Of a stretch of DNA of 39,449 bases, positions 20,786-29,392 are shown in pieces. A model generated the notes under the pieces. It was not told the DNA's origin and made no database searches. It saw only the letters and a program-made list of their open reading frames with translations. The translations under genes and the position numbers were made by a program. Origin of the DNA: Gammaproteobacteria bacterium (GTDB taxonomy: Bacteria; Pseudomonadota; Gammaproteobacteria; Pseudomonadales; Azotimanducaceae); contig PBVL01000014.1 of the NCBI GenBank assembly GCA_002728675.1, forward strand, positions 1 through 39,449, given 5' to 3'. Positions within the stretch are counted from its first letter, which is position 1, and the number at the start of each line of letters is the position of its first letter.

Positions 20786-22147
20786 TCAGTACTTGTAGCT
20801 TTCCGGCTTGAAGGGGCCCTCGACCGGCACGTTGATGTAGTTGGCCTGCGCCTCGGTGATGCTGGTCATCATGCCGCCGAAGCCCTCCACCATCAGGCGC
20901 GCGACTTCTTCGTCCAGCGCTTTTGGCAGGACGTCGACACTGATCGGCTGACGCTGAGCCGGGTCATTGTCCGCCCAGCGTGCCTCGTACAGATGCATCT
21001 GTGCCAGCACCTGGTTGGAGAATGATCCATCCATGATGCGCGAAGGATGCCCCGTCGCGTTACCCAGGTTCACGAGGCGCCCCTCCGACAGCAGGATGAG
21101 GTAGTCCATGGGCTGATCGGATCGGTGAATCTTGTGGACCTGATCCTTCACCGTCTCCCACTGCCAGTTGTCGCGCATGTACTGGGTGTCGATTTCGGTG
21201 TCGAAGTGACCAATGTTGCAGACGATGGCACCGTTCTTGATGCGCTGCAGCAGGTTGCGGTCACACACGTGGACATTGCCCGTACAGGTGACGAGCAGGT
21301 CGGTCGTGCCCATGACGAGGTCGTCGACGTCTTCGAGCCTGCCGGTGTTTTGTCCGTTCTTGTAGGGCGAGACAACCTCGTAGCCGTCCATGCAGGCCTG
21401 CATCGCACAGATCGGGTCGATCTCGACCACGCGCACGATCATCCCCTCCTGGCGGAGCGACTGTGCGGAACCCTTGCCAACGTCGCCATAGCCGATCACG
21501 AGGGCCTTCTTGCCAGCCATGAGCATGTCTGTACCGCGCTTGACCGCGTCGTTCAGGCTGTGCCGGCAGCCATACCGGTTATCGTTCTTCGACTTGGTCA
21601 CCGCATCATTGACGTTGATCGCGGGGACTTTCAATTCGTCGCGTTCGAGCATTTCGAGCAACCGGTGAACGCCGGTCGTCGTTTCTTCCGTGATGCCGTG
21701 GATGCGATCCAGCAGGTCGGGGTAACGCTCGTGCACCATGAGCGTCAGATCGCCGCCGTCGTCCAGGATCATGTTGGCGTCCCAGGGCTTGCCGTCTTTC
21801 AGGATCGTCTGTTCGATGCACCAGTCGAACTCTTCTTCGGTCTCACCCTTCCAGGCGTAGAACGCAATGCCCTGGTCCGCGATGGCCGCGGCCGCGTGGT
21901 CCTGGGTCGAGAAGATGTTGCAGGATGACCAGCGCACCTCTGCACCCAGAGCGACGAGCGTCTCGATCAGAACTGCGGTCTGGATCGTCATGTGGATGCA
22001 GCCGAGGATTCTGGCGCCCGCGAGCGGCTGCTCACCCTCGTACTTGCGGCGCAGCGCCATGAGCGCCGGCATTTCCGCCTCGGCGAGCTGGATTTCTTTG
22101 CGGCCGAATTCGGCCAGGCTCATGTCAGCGACCTTGTAGTCGGGCAT
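20786..22147 (-). CDS. ahcY: Adenosylhomocysteinase
   Basis: [63 protein letters not shown]-terminal PFKPESYKY. Confidence 0.98.
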   Translation of the reverse strand: MPDYKVADMSLAEFGRKEIQLAEAEMPALMALRRKYEGEQPLAGARILGCIHMTIQTAVLIETLVALGAEVRWSSCNIFSTQDHAAAAIADQGIAFYAWKGETEEEFDWCIEQTILKDGKPWDANMILDDGGDLTLMVHERYPDLLDRIHGITEETTTGVHRLLEMLERDELKVPAINVNDAVTKSKNDNRYGCRHSLNDAVKRGTDMLMAGKKALVIGYGDVGKGSAQSLRQEGMIVRVVEIDPICAMQACMDGYEVVSPYKNGQNTGRLEDVDDLVMGTTDLLVTCTGNVHVCDRNLLQRIKNGAIVCNIGHFDTEIDTQYMRDNWQWETVKDQVHKIHRSDQPMDYLILLSEGRLVNLGNATGHPSRIMDGSFSNQVLAQMHLYEARWADNDPAQRQPISVDVLPKALDEEVARLMVEGFGGMMTSITEAQANYINVPVEGPFKPESYKY

Positions 22148-22156
22148 GGATTGCTC

Positions 22157-23161
22157 CTATCTGGATCGGGTTGAGTGAAGGTGAGGCTGGTCCGCGTGAC
22201 TGAACGCGTGGACCTGGACCTGGAAACCGTTCTTCATGGCAACGAAGCTCGCGCTCTGCGCAATCAGACCGGCAGCGTTCGCCCACTCGGTGACCTCGGC
22301 GGGCTCGAAGCCGAGCCAACGATCGCCGCACGCCTTTCTTGCCCAGGCCTGGTCGTGCGCGCACAGATCCGCGAGCAGCAGCGTGCCCCGCGCCGATAGC
22401 CGCGCCGCACAGGTCGCCATGGCGTTGGCGGGTGAGGACATGTGGTGGAGCACCATGTTGAGGACGATCAGATCCCAGTCGCCGGACAGGGATTCGAGAT
22501 CCCCCTCGAGGAAAGTGACGTTCGTGGCCGCCGCTCTCTGTCGCGCAAGGTCGAGCATGCTCGGCACGTTGTCGAGCGCTGTGACCGTGTTGTAGGCAGC
22601 GGCGAGCTCGGTCAGCAACGGGCTGTCGCCGGGACCCACTTCGAGCACCCTCGCGTCGTGATCGAGCCCGGCCTGCAGGCGGGCGCTGTCGAAACACTCC
22701 GCGTAGTTCGGGTATTCGGCGATGCGCGCCTGGTGTTCCCTGAGCTCGCTCGCATGTCTGGAAAAGAACGCCCGGGATTGGCGGGCGCGTTCGCGATGCA
22801 CTGCCGTAAGCCGGCGCGCGGGCCTGCCTGTCAGCGGCAGCTGATCCGCGCCGGCAAGCAGGCCCGCGTGCAGGTCCCGCACGGGGTCGTCGGTCTGGGG
22901 CACGGCCCGACGATAGAACACGTTCGCCGCCTCGCGTTTGGTGCGGACTAGGCCTGCATTGAGCATGATTTTCAGGTGGTGGCTCATGCGCGGCTGCGGG
23001 ATGTCGAAGATGCGGCACAGCTCGAGCACGCCCATCGACTCCTGGCGCAGTACCCGGAGCACGTCCAGCCGTACGCTGTCGCCCGCGGCCTTGCAGAGCG
23101 TGACGTAGCGCTGCGCCGGGTTCTCAGGGGTGTCGACTGCGTTGGCGGGATGCGGAGTCAC
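22157..23161 (-). CDS. ArsR-family HTH regulator fused to SAM-dependent methyltransferase domain (SahR-like)
   Basis: HTH SMGVLELCRIFDIPQPRMSHHLKIMLNAGLV; methyltransferase RVLEVGPGDSPLLTELA; 9 nt upstream of ahcY. ORF open to ATG 23203; GTG at 23161 favoured because the operator-like dyad lies just upstream. Confidence 0.85.
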   Translation of the reverse strand: MTPHPANAVDTPENPAQRYVTLCKAAGDSVRLDVLRVLRQESMGVLELCRIFDIPQPRMSHHLKIMLNAGLVRTKREAANVFYRRAVPQTDDPVRDLHAGLLAGADQLPLTGRPARRLTAVHRERARQSRAFFSRHASELREHQARIAEYPNYAECFDSARLQAGLDHDARVLEVGPGDSPLLTELAAAYNTVTALDNVPSMLDLARQRAAATNVTFLEGDLESLSGDWDLIVLNMVLHHMSSPANAMATCAARLSARGTLLLADLCAHDQAWARKACGDRWLGFEPAEVTEWANAAGLIAQSASFVAMKNGFQVQVHAFSHADQPHLHSTRSR

Positions 23162-23167
23162 GAACAG

Positions 23168-23191
23168 AAATATCAAATAGTTTGAATATTT
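23168..23191. promoter_or_regulatory. AT-rich imperfect palindrome, candidate SahR/ArsR-type operator
   Basis: AAATATCAAATAGTTTGAATATTT with perfect core TCAAA-TAG-TTTGA (23173-23185), immediately upstream of the favoured GTG start, in otherwise GC-rich DNA. Confidence 0.6.
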
Positions 23192-23319
23192 AAGATTGTG
23201 CATATCATAGTGCGCTGTGCCGCGAAATCAACCGTTTGACGCAGCGGCGGCCACACGGGGGTTGGGGACCGTATACTTGCCGACGACAGGGCAGTTTCAC
23301 CCAAAGGAGGCGACTACAC

Positions 23320-23841
23320 GTGCCCGGTTCGATCAACCAGATCCAGATCGCCTACAGCCCTGAAGAGGACCGCATCCTCTTTCGCGTCAACTCGATGGAT
23401 CGAAAGGAGTTTCGCTTCTGGCTGACGCGTCGCTTTACCGTGCTGCTGGTCAAGGTTCTGAGCGATCACCGCGCGCGGGATCCGGACGTCGTCACCCAGC
23501 ACACCCCGCAGGCGAAGGAGGCGGTGCAGTCCTTCAAGCAGGAGCAGGCAGTGGCCGGCGCGGATTTCAAACAGCAGTTCAGCCAGGACGGCAACGAGTA
23601 TCCGCTCGGCGCGGATTTCGTTCTCGCGCACAAGATCACCTACAAGATTGAAGGCGCCAACCTGCATCTGGCGATCCAGCCGAAGGAAGGGCAGGGGATT
23701 AACATGGTCCTTAGCCAGGACATCAACGCGACCGTAACCCGTTTGCTCGCCACCGCAGTGGGTCAGGCAGATTGGCGCATCGATGGCGGCAGCCCCGCGG
23801 AGCCCCCAGCGACCACCGAGGTGCCCAGGGTCATCAACTGA
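23320..23841 (+). CDS. Conserved hypothetical protein (173 aa)
   Basis: GTG start preceded by AAAGGAGG; coding-like sequence VPGSINQIQIAYSPEEDRILFRVNSMDRKEFRFWLTRRFTVLLVKVL. Confidence 0.75.
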   Translation: MPGSINQIQIAYSPEEDRILFRVNSMDRKEFRFWLTRRFTVLLVKVLSDHRARDPDVVTQHTPQAKEAVQSFKQEQAVAGADFKQQFSQDGNEYPLGADFVLAHKITYKIEGANLHLAIQPKEGQGINMVLSQDINATVTRLLATAVGQADWRIDGGSPAEPPATTEVPRVIN

Positions 23842-24085
23842 CCGGTCCAGATTGCCTCCATCTTGTCTCCATTGTCATTGCCTACACTTTGATTCCAAGA
23901 CTGTAGGGTGCAGTCGTGGTGGCCGCACGTTCCGCATGAAGTGACATGTTCGGAGGCCGTGCGCTCCCCCAGCGCATCGGGCAGCAGAAGCGACGACCTC
24001 CCTGACTGATGAGATTGCTTGGCCGTCGGGAAGGCCGAAGAGGATCCCGGACCATACCAGTTCGTTGGCCCATCACTTGGCTAAG

Positions 24086-24134
24086 AGTCCTAACTCATAC
24101 CCTTCCCCCCAAGACCGAGTTAGGACTTTTTTTT
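24086..24134 (+). terminator. Strong Rho-independent terminator
   Basis: AGTCCTAACTC ... GAGTTAGGACT 11-bp perfect stem, 20-nt C-rich loop, 8-T tail. Confidence 0.92.
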
Positions 24135-24175
24135 ACTTGAAGCGTTTGATCGGGGCTTCTGCTTCAGGTGCCCTG

Positions 24176-26302
24176 TCAGCCGGCCGCCGCGAGGGCTGCC
24201 CGGGGTTCGTGTTCGAGCGGGATGGTCACCCGTATGGTGACGCCCCGACCGTTCGGCAGGTTTTCCGCCTGTACGCTGCCGCCGTGATGTTTGGCGATGA
24301 TCCGCACGACGTAGAGTCCCATGCCGAAGTGCAAACGATTGTCGGGGTTGTTTGCTCGTACCGACACCATCGAGTCGAAGACGGTGCGCAGGCTGTCGGC
24401 GGGGATCGTGGGCCCGGGATTGCTCACGCTCAGTGTGATCTCGTGCGAGTTGCTTGCGAGGCCGACACGGATGACCGCGCCGGGCTCGCTGAAGTCGATC
24501 GCGTTGTCGATCAGCTTGTCGAGCAGTTGCTCGATCCGGAAATCCGATGCGGCAACGACCGCGGCGCGCTCGGTGCCAAAATACTCGAAGCTGCGGTCAG
24601 GATGCGCCGTGCGACAGTTGACGAGGTAATTCTCGACCAGCATGCGCAGGTCGAGCCGCTCGAACTCTTCGCTCTCGAGCGCTTCTTCGAGACTCGCGGC
24701 ATCCGCCAGATTCTGAACCAGCATGCCGATTCTCAGAACGGCGCGCTTGGCTGCTTCGAGGTACTTCTCCCGCCCTGATTCCGACTCCTCCAGTTCGAGG
24801 TTCTGCAGGGAAGTGGACAGCGCGTTCAGCGGATTGTTGATCTCGTGGCGGAGTGTTCGGGGCATGTTCTCCAGGAACTGATTGTGCTGGTGCAACCGCG
24901 TGAGCATGCCGGAGATCGACCGGGCAAGATCGCCGATTTCGTCGCCGGACCTGGTCTCGCTGCGAATCTCACTTGCGCGCAACCGGCCATACAGGTCGAT
25001 GGCGCTGTTTGCTTCGGCGCCCAGTTTGCGGATGCGCCGCGCCAGTCGTACGGAGAATCCCAGGATCAGCAGGACGAACACCAGCAGGGCGAGCACGGAG
25101 AAGCTGATGACGCGCAGGAGCGCGTCCCGACGGACTTCCAGAATTCGGTCGGTGTTCTGTTTCAGCACCACCGTGCCGATGATCTCCTCGTCGGCGATGA
25201 TGGGGTGCGCGGCGACGATGATCTCTCCCTCGTCGGTCCAGCGTCTCTGGGTACTGGGCACGCCATCGAGCGATCGGTTGACGACAACCTCCTCGGCGTC
25301 GGGGTTCGTTTTGCTGGCGGTGAATTCCAGCAGTTCGCGAACGACTCGGAACCACAGATCCGCGAGGAACGCGCCTTCGGCAGCGGACGGTCCGGCGCCG
25401 CGATAGTTGCCCACTTCCGCGCGAACGCGGCGCTGATCGTCGATCACCTGGATGTTTGCGCCGGAGTAGCCGAGGCCCTCGATGATCTGCAGCACCTCCG
25501 GCGACTTGAGCAGCGCCAGTCCGAACGCTTCGCGTCCGGCGCTGGGCAGCGTCCCGGTGACGGACGTGATCTCCCGCGTGTCCGGGTCGTCGACGTCGGC
25601 AACCGCGAGGCCAAACCGCTGCGTTGAACCGAACAGGTCGAGGGGCACACGGAATTCGAGCAGGTAGCCGTTGTCGACGGTGCTCATGAACCCCTGCACG
25701 CGGTTGTCGGAGTCGCCTTCGATCGCGTAGCGCCAGTCCTCGTCCATCGTGTATGCGCTGGTGACGCCGGGTTCGTTCATTGCGATGACGATTCGACGAA
25801 TCCGATTGTCGAGACCCGTAAAGGTGATCCGCGCGTGATCGGACACATCGAGGCGCAGGATGTCCCGGTCGCGGAAGACGAGTGAGTCGTCAATGACGTG
25901 CATGAGCGCGTACACCTGACCGTTGTGCTCGCCAAGGATCAGGTTGAACTGGTTGGCATCAGGCCCCGCGTCGGAGGCACCGAAGGTGACGGAGAAGTTG
26001 ATGACGTCTTCCCAGTCCGTGGGCTTGCCGTCGATGTTGACGGGCGTTTCGAGCGCATGCGCATAGAGCTGCTCGTATCCCTCAGGTGACAGCGGCAGCT
26101 CGTAGAAAAGGTCCGTGCGGCCGTTCAGGAGCGTCGAGATGCCTTCGGCGGTCAGCAGTTGCGCGTTCGCCTGGCTGTCGACCAGGAAGTCCTCCATCTC
26201 GGAGAGGTACTGATAGCTGAACCAGGGGAACGCAACCATCGCGACGCTCATCAGGATCAGCAGTTTAGTGCCGAGCCGCGGGCCGAAATAGGTTCCGTCC
26301 AT
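24176..26302 (-). CDS. Sensor histidine kinase with N-terminal CBM9-like sensor domain; resembles the proteobacterial dedicated sortase system kinase (PdsS)
   Basis: Two TM segments, H-box RTLRHEINNPLNALS, HATPase boxes LIDNAIDFSEPG, HFGMGLYVVRIIAKHHGG; periplasmic VNIDGKPTDWEDV...GYLLEFRVPLDLFGSTQRFGLAVADVDDP. Confidence 0.85.
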   Translation of the reverse strand: MDGTYFGPRLGTKLLILMSVAMVAFPWFSYQYLSEMEDFLVDSQANAQLLTAEGISTLLNGRTDLFYELPLSPEGYEQLYAHALETPVNIDGKPTDWEDVINFSVTFGASDAGPDANQFNLILGEHNGQVYALMHVIDDSLVFRDRDILRLDVSDHARITFTGLDNRIRRIVIAMNEPGVTSAYTMDEDWRYAIEGDSDNRVQGFMSTVDNGYLLEFRVPLDLFGSTQRFGLAVADVDDPDTREITSVTGTLPSAGREAFGLALLKSPEVLQIIEGLGYSGANIQVIDDQRRVRAEVGNYRGAGPSAAEGAFLADLWFRVVRELLEFTASKTNPDAEEVVVNRSLDGVPSTQRRWTDEGEIIVAAHPIIADEEIIGTVVLKQNTDRILEVRRDALLRVISFSVLALLVFVLLILGFSVRLARRIRKLGAEANSAIDLYGRLRASEIRSETRSGDEIGDLARSISGMLTRLHQHNQFLENMPRTLRHEINNPLNALSTSLQNLELEESESGREKYLEAAKRAVLRIGMLVQNLADAASLEEALESEEFERLDLRMLVENYLVNCRTAHPDRSFEYFGTERAAVVAASDFRIEQLLDKLIDNAIDFSEPGAVIRVGLASNSHEITLSVSNPGPTIPADSLRTVFDSMVSVRANNPDNRLHFGMGLYVVRIIAKHHGGSVQAENLPNGRGVTIRVTIPLEHEPRAALAAAG

Positions 26303-26352
26303 TCGTGTGAATCAGCGCGCGCGGGTCGCCGCGGCAGGTGTCGACGGCGACG

Positions 26353-27051
26353 TCACTTGACCGACCACCGGTACCCGAAGCCGTATTCGCTCTTGATGCA
26401 GTCGAACTCGGCGTCGATCGCCTCGAACTTTTTGCGGATGTTGCGCATGTGCGTGTTGATCGTGTTGTTCGTGACGAGACTCTGCATGGTTGCGTTCATC
26501 AGGGTGTCGTAGGAAACCGCGTGTCCGGGTACCCTGACCAGCTTCGCCAGCATGCGGAACTCAGTACCTGACAGGTTAATCGGCTGGTTGCGCCACGACA
26601 CCAGCAGTGCCTCCTGGTCGATGGACAGATCCCCGACCAGCTTGGCCGAGGACGTCCCCGAGTTGACCTGAACCCGCGCTTCGTTGATGCGCAGCAGGGA
26701 ACTGATGCGTTCAGCAAGATAGTCGAGCGTAATCGGCTTCGGCAGGTAGTCCCATGCGCCCAGACGCAGCCCGCTGATCTTGTCGATTTCGGCAATGCGC
26801 TCGGTCAGGAAGATGACCGGCAGGGAAGGCGAGCGAGACAGCAGATCGCGGCAGATCTCGAAGCCTGCGTCGACCTCGTCGCCGAGGATGATGTCGAGGA
26901 TTGCGAGATCCGGGAGTTCACGGCTGAAACCCTCGATCGCGTCCGTGCGATTGCTGTAGGCGGTGACCTCGTAGCCTTTCTTCGTGATCGCGTCGACGTA
27001 GTTGCTGCGCTGGTCTGGGTCGTCTTCGACAATTGCGATGGTCTTGGCCAT
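26353..27051 (-). CDS. OmpR-family response regulator (PdsR-like)
   Basis: REC IAIVEDDPDQRSNYVDAI...LAILDIILG...PVIFLTER...DYLPKPI; C-terminal winged helix NTINTHMRNIRKKFEAIDAEFDCIKSEYGFGYRW. Confidence 0.92.
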   Translation of the reverse strand: MAKTIAIVEDDPDQRSNYVDAITKKGYEVTAYSNRTDAIEGFSRELPDLAILDIILGDEVDAGFEICRDLLSRSPSLPVIFLTERIAEIDKISGLRLGAWDYLPKPITLDYLAERISSLLRINEARVQVNSGTSSAKLVGDLSIDQEALLVSWRNQPINLSGTEFRMLAKLVRVPGHAVSYDTLMNATMQSLVTNNTINTHMRNIRKKFEAIDAEFDCIKSEYGFGYRWSVK

Positions 27052-27212
27052 GGAGCGTTCCGCGGAGGGTTGGGTTCATTCTAACGCTTTGGCTTCGACG
27101 GGCACGTGGAGTTCCCCTGGTGCAGGTGGGTTCCGGCTGCTCGCCGCGCTGACGGTCCCGGCCGGACGAGCGGTCCCGGGCGGGGGACAGGCGTCGCATC
27201 GGCTGAGCTATT

Positions 27213-27234
27213 CATATTTTCTCCATATTCGCTC
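27213..27234. promoter_or_regulatory. Tandem 11-bp direct repeat, candidate OmpR-type response regulator binding site
   Basis: CATATTTTCTC|CATATTCGCTC (CATATTNNCTC twice, spacing exactly 11 bp) in the divergent intergenic region. Confidence 0.5.
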
Positions 27235-27321
27235 ACGCAGCTTTCATTTTCCTTCAATGGGGACTCTCAGGTTTCTGGGTTTACTGAGCAACGTAGCAGC
27301 ACCGACACAGGGACCGGCGAG

Positions 27322-27534
27322 ATGAAGGTCTTCACACCAATCAACGACAGCATGCTTTCCAGCATTTCCAGCAGGAAAGACGAGGTGGGGCGGGGACGCC
27401 TCGTCCCGTTTCATCCTGATTTCCTGCGTGGCGAGCGAGTTCCCGTACGGGAGGGCGTCAAGCCGTCGAACTGGATCGCCGAGTCGGATTACGCGTCAGC
27501 TTGTCGACGCCTTCGGGAGTCGGCGGCCGTCTGA
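27322..27534 (+). CDS. Small protein (70 aa), divergent from the PdsR-like gene
   Basis: MKVFTPINDSMLSSISSRKDEVGRGRLVPFHPDFLRGERVPVREGVKPSNWIAESDYASACRRLRESAAV; coding-like composition, position after operator-like repeats. Confidence 0.55.
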   Translation: MKVFTPINDSMLSSISSRKDEVGRGRLVPFHPDFLRGERVPVREGVKPSNWIAESDYASACRRLRESAAV

Positions 27535-27634
27535 CCCCGCACCCTGGCCTCCTGCCCGACCTGTCACGGGGCAGGATCAGGTACTGGACCGGCCGGGCAT
27601 TGAACCGGGCGTGTCTATCGGCCTGACCTGACTG

Positions 27635-28507
27635 TCAGGCGTCCACTTCTTCGCGTTTGGGAATCGACGTCGCGGCGCCGGGCCGTGTCACGGCGATGCC
27701 GGCTGCCCGACAAGCACGACTGAGACAGGCCTCCGGCGAGGCGCCGTCGACCCAGGCGGAGAGGAAGAATCCCGTAAACGTATCTCCGGCTGCGGTCGTG
27801 TCGACTGCATCGACCGGAGTCGCGCTCTGATGATGCCGGGTGCCGTGACCCGAGCACCATGCACCCGCCTCGCCCAGCGTCAGTACGGTGACCGCGCGGG
27901 GAAAGCGCTTCTCCATTTCGGTCAGGATGGCCGCGGGTTCGGTTTCCCCGGTTAGTCCTTCACCTTCGACCTCGTTCACGATGAACATCGAGATCGTCTC
28001 GAGCGGATAGCGTTCGACTTCGGCGGTGATGGGTGCCGCATTGAAGACGATGAACTGGCCTGCAGCGTCTGCGCGCTTCATCAGTTCGGGGAGTTCGCTG
28101 ATCTCGTTCTGAATCAGCAGCGCGTCTCCCGCGCTGCAGTCCGAGAGGACGCGTTCGAGGTCGGCAACCGTGATCTGCCTGTTGGCGCCGCCGAACAGCA
28201 CGATCGAGTTCTCTCCCTCGGGGGTTACCTGGATGTTGGCGTGCCCACTCGGGCCGTCGATGACTTCGAGCAATGACGTGTCGACCCCGGACTCGGTGAG
28301 CAGGTCCTTGAGGAACCGGCCGTCTTTGCCGATCTTGCCGGCGTGGCGCACCTCAGCCCCGCCGTTGACCAGGGCGAGCGACTGGTTCAGACCTTTGCCG
28401 CCCGGGTAGATGTCGTATTGGGTGCAGGGCAGGGTCTCGCCGGGCAGCACAAAGTGCGGTACCGCGTAGACGTGGTCGATGCAGCAGGAGCCGAAGTTGG
28501 TGATCAT
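27635..28507 (-). CDS. PfkB-family carbohydrate kinase (ribokinase-like)
   Basis: IYPGGKGLNQSLALVNGGAEV and VDAVDTTAAGDTFTGFFLSAW (PfkB signatures 1 and 2). Confidence 0.92.
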   Translation of the reverse strand: MITNFGSCCIDHVYAVPHFVLPGETLPCTQYDIYPGGKGLNQSLALVNGGAEVRHAGKIGKDGRFLKDLLTESGVDTSLLEVIDGPSGHANIQVTPEGENSIVLFGGANRQITVADLERVLSDCSAGDALLIQNEISELPELMKRADAAGQFIVFNAAPITAEVERYPLETISMFIVNEVEGEGLTGETEPAAILTEMEKRFPRAVTVLTLGEAGAWCSGHGTRHHQSATPVDAVDTTAAGDTFTGFFLSAWVDGASPEACLSRACRAAGIAVTRPGAATSIPKREEVDA

Positions 28508-28602
28508 CCGGCGATGGTACCAGAGCGGCGAGGCTGCCCGGCCCGGACAAGTGTGAAGCGGCCTCGTTACAATCGGCTCACACGGAACACGCCGCTCCCG
28601 TC

Positions 28603-29376
28603 TTGCCGCAGAAGCGCTATTCGATCGTCCTCGTCAACTACAAGACACGCCGCATCACGGCGGTGTGTCTCGAGTTGATTAGGCAACACCTCGACCTTGC
28701 GGAAGTTGACGTCTTGGTCGTCGACAATGACTCGGACGACGACAGCCTCGCCTACCTGCGTACTCTGGACTGGATCCGGCTGGTCGAACGACGCACTGCA
28801 GCGCCGGAAAAGGGCTTCGAAGCCCACGGCAGGGCACTTGATCTGGCGCTCGGGCACGTTCGGACCCGGGCCGTCGTGCTCTTTCACACGGATACCTTCC
28901 TGCACGATCCCCGCATCATCGAGGTCATGCTTGCGAGGCTGGAGCCGGGCGTCGCCGCGGTGGGTACCACTGAGCAGGTGAATCGGCCGTGGTACAGCAC
29001 GGCGTGGCGCGTTGCGCGCAGGGGGCCCCGCTACATCTACCAGCGGGCCATGCTGAAGCTTGGCCTGCGCGAACTGCAGGCCCGGCCCTGGCGCGAACGC
29101 CATCTGAAAAGCTTCTGCAGCGTTTGGGACGCCGAAGTCATTCGTAACGAGGGGTTGCAGTTCGCGCTTGGCATTCTCAACCCCGGCTATGTCATGCAGG
29201 ATGAACTGGAAGTTCGCGGCTACCGGTTCGTGCGGCTGCGGCCGAGCTGGGTGTTTCGCCACCTCGACCACGTACAGTCCGGGACGGTCGTCGAGATGGG
29301 GCGCCACGTGGGGAACACACGCCGAACAGGTCAATACGAGAAGCTGATGGAACGGTTCGACACGTTCGACAGCTGA
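28603..29376 (+). CDS. Family 2-like glycosyltransferase
   Basis: TTG start; YSIVLVNYKTRRITAVCLELIRQH...VLVVDNDSDDDS (GT-A N-terminus). Confidence 0.8.
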   Translation: MPQKRYSIVLVNYKTRRITAVCLELIRQHLDLAEVDVLVVDNDSDDDSLAYLRTLDWIRLVERRTAAPEKGFEAHGRALDLALGHVRTRAVVLFHTDTFLHDPRIIEVMLARLEPGVAAVGTTEQVNRPWYSTAWRVARRGPRYIYQRAMLKLGLRELQARPWRERHLKSFCSVWDAEVIRNEGLQFALGILNPGYVMQDELEVRGYRFVRLRPSWVFRHLDHVQSGTVVEMGRHVGNTRRTGQYEKLMERFDTFDS

Positions 29377-29392
29377 TCGCTGCGGGTACACG

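Noticed and set aside
23204-23300. Possible SAH riboswitch upstream of the ahcY operon
   Set aside because: I could not find the SAH riboswitch core sequence; the AT-rich dyad and ArsR regulator explain regulation better.
23860-24134. Identification of the structured intergenic region as 6S, tmRNA, RNase P or SRP RNA
   Set aside because: No recognisable conserved motifs of these RNAs by eye; left as an unassigned candidate.
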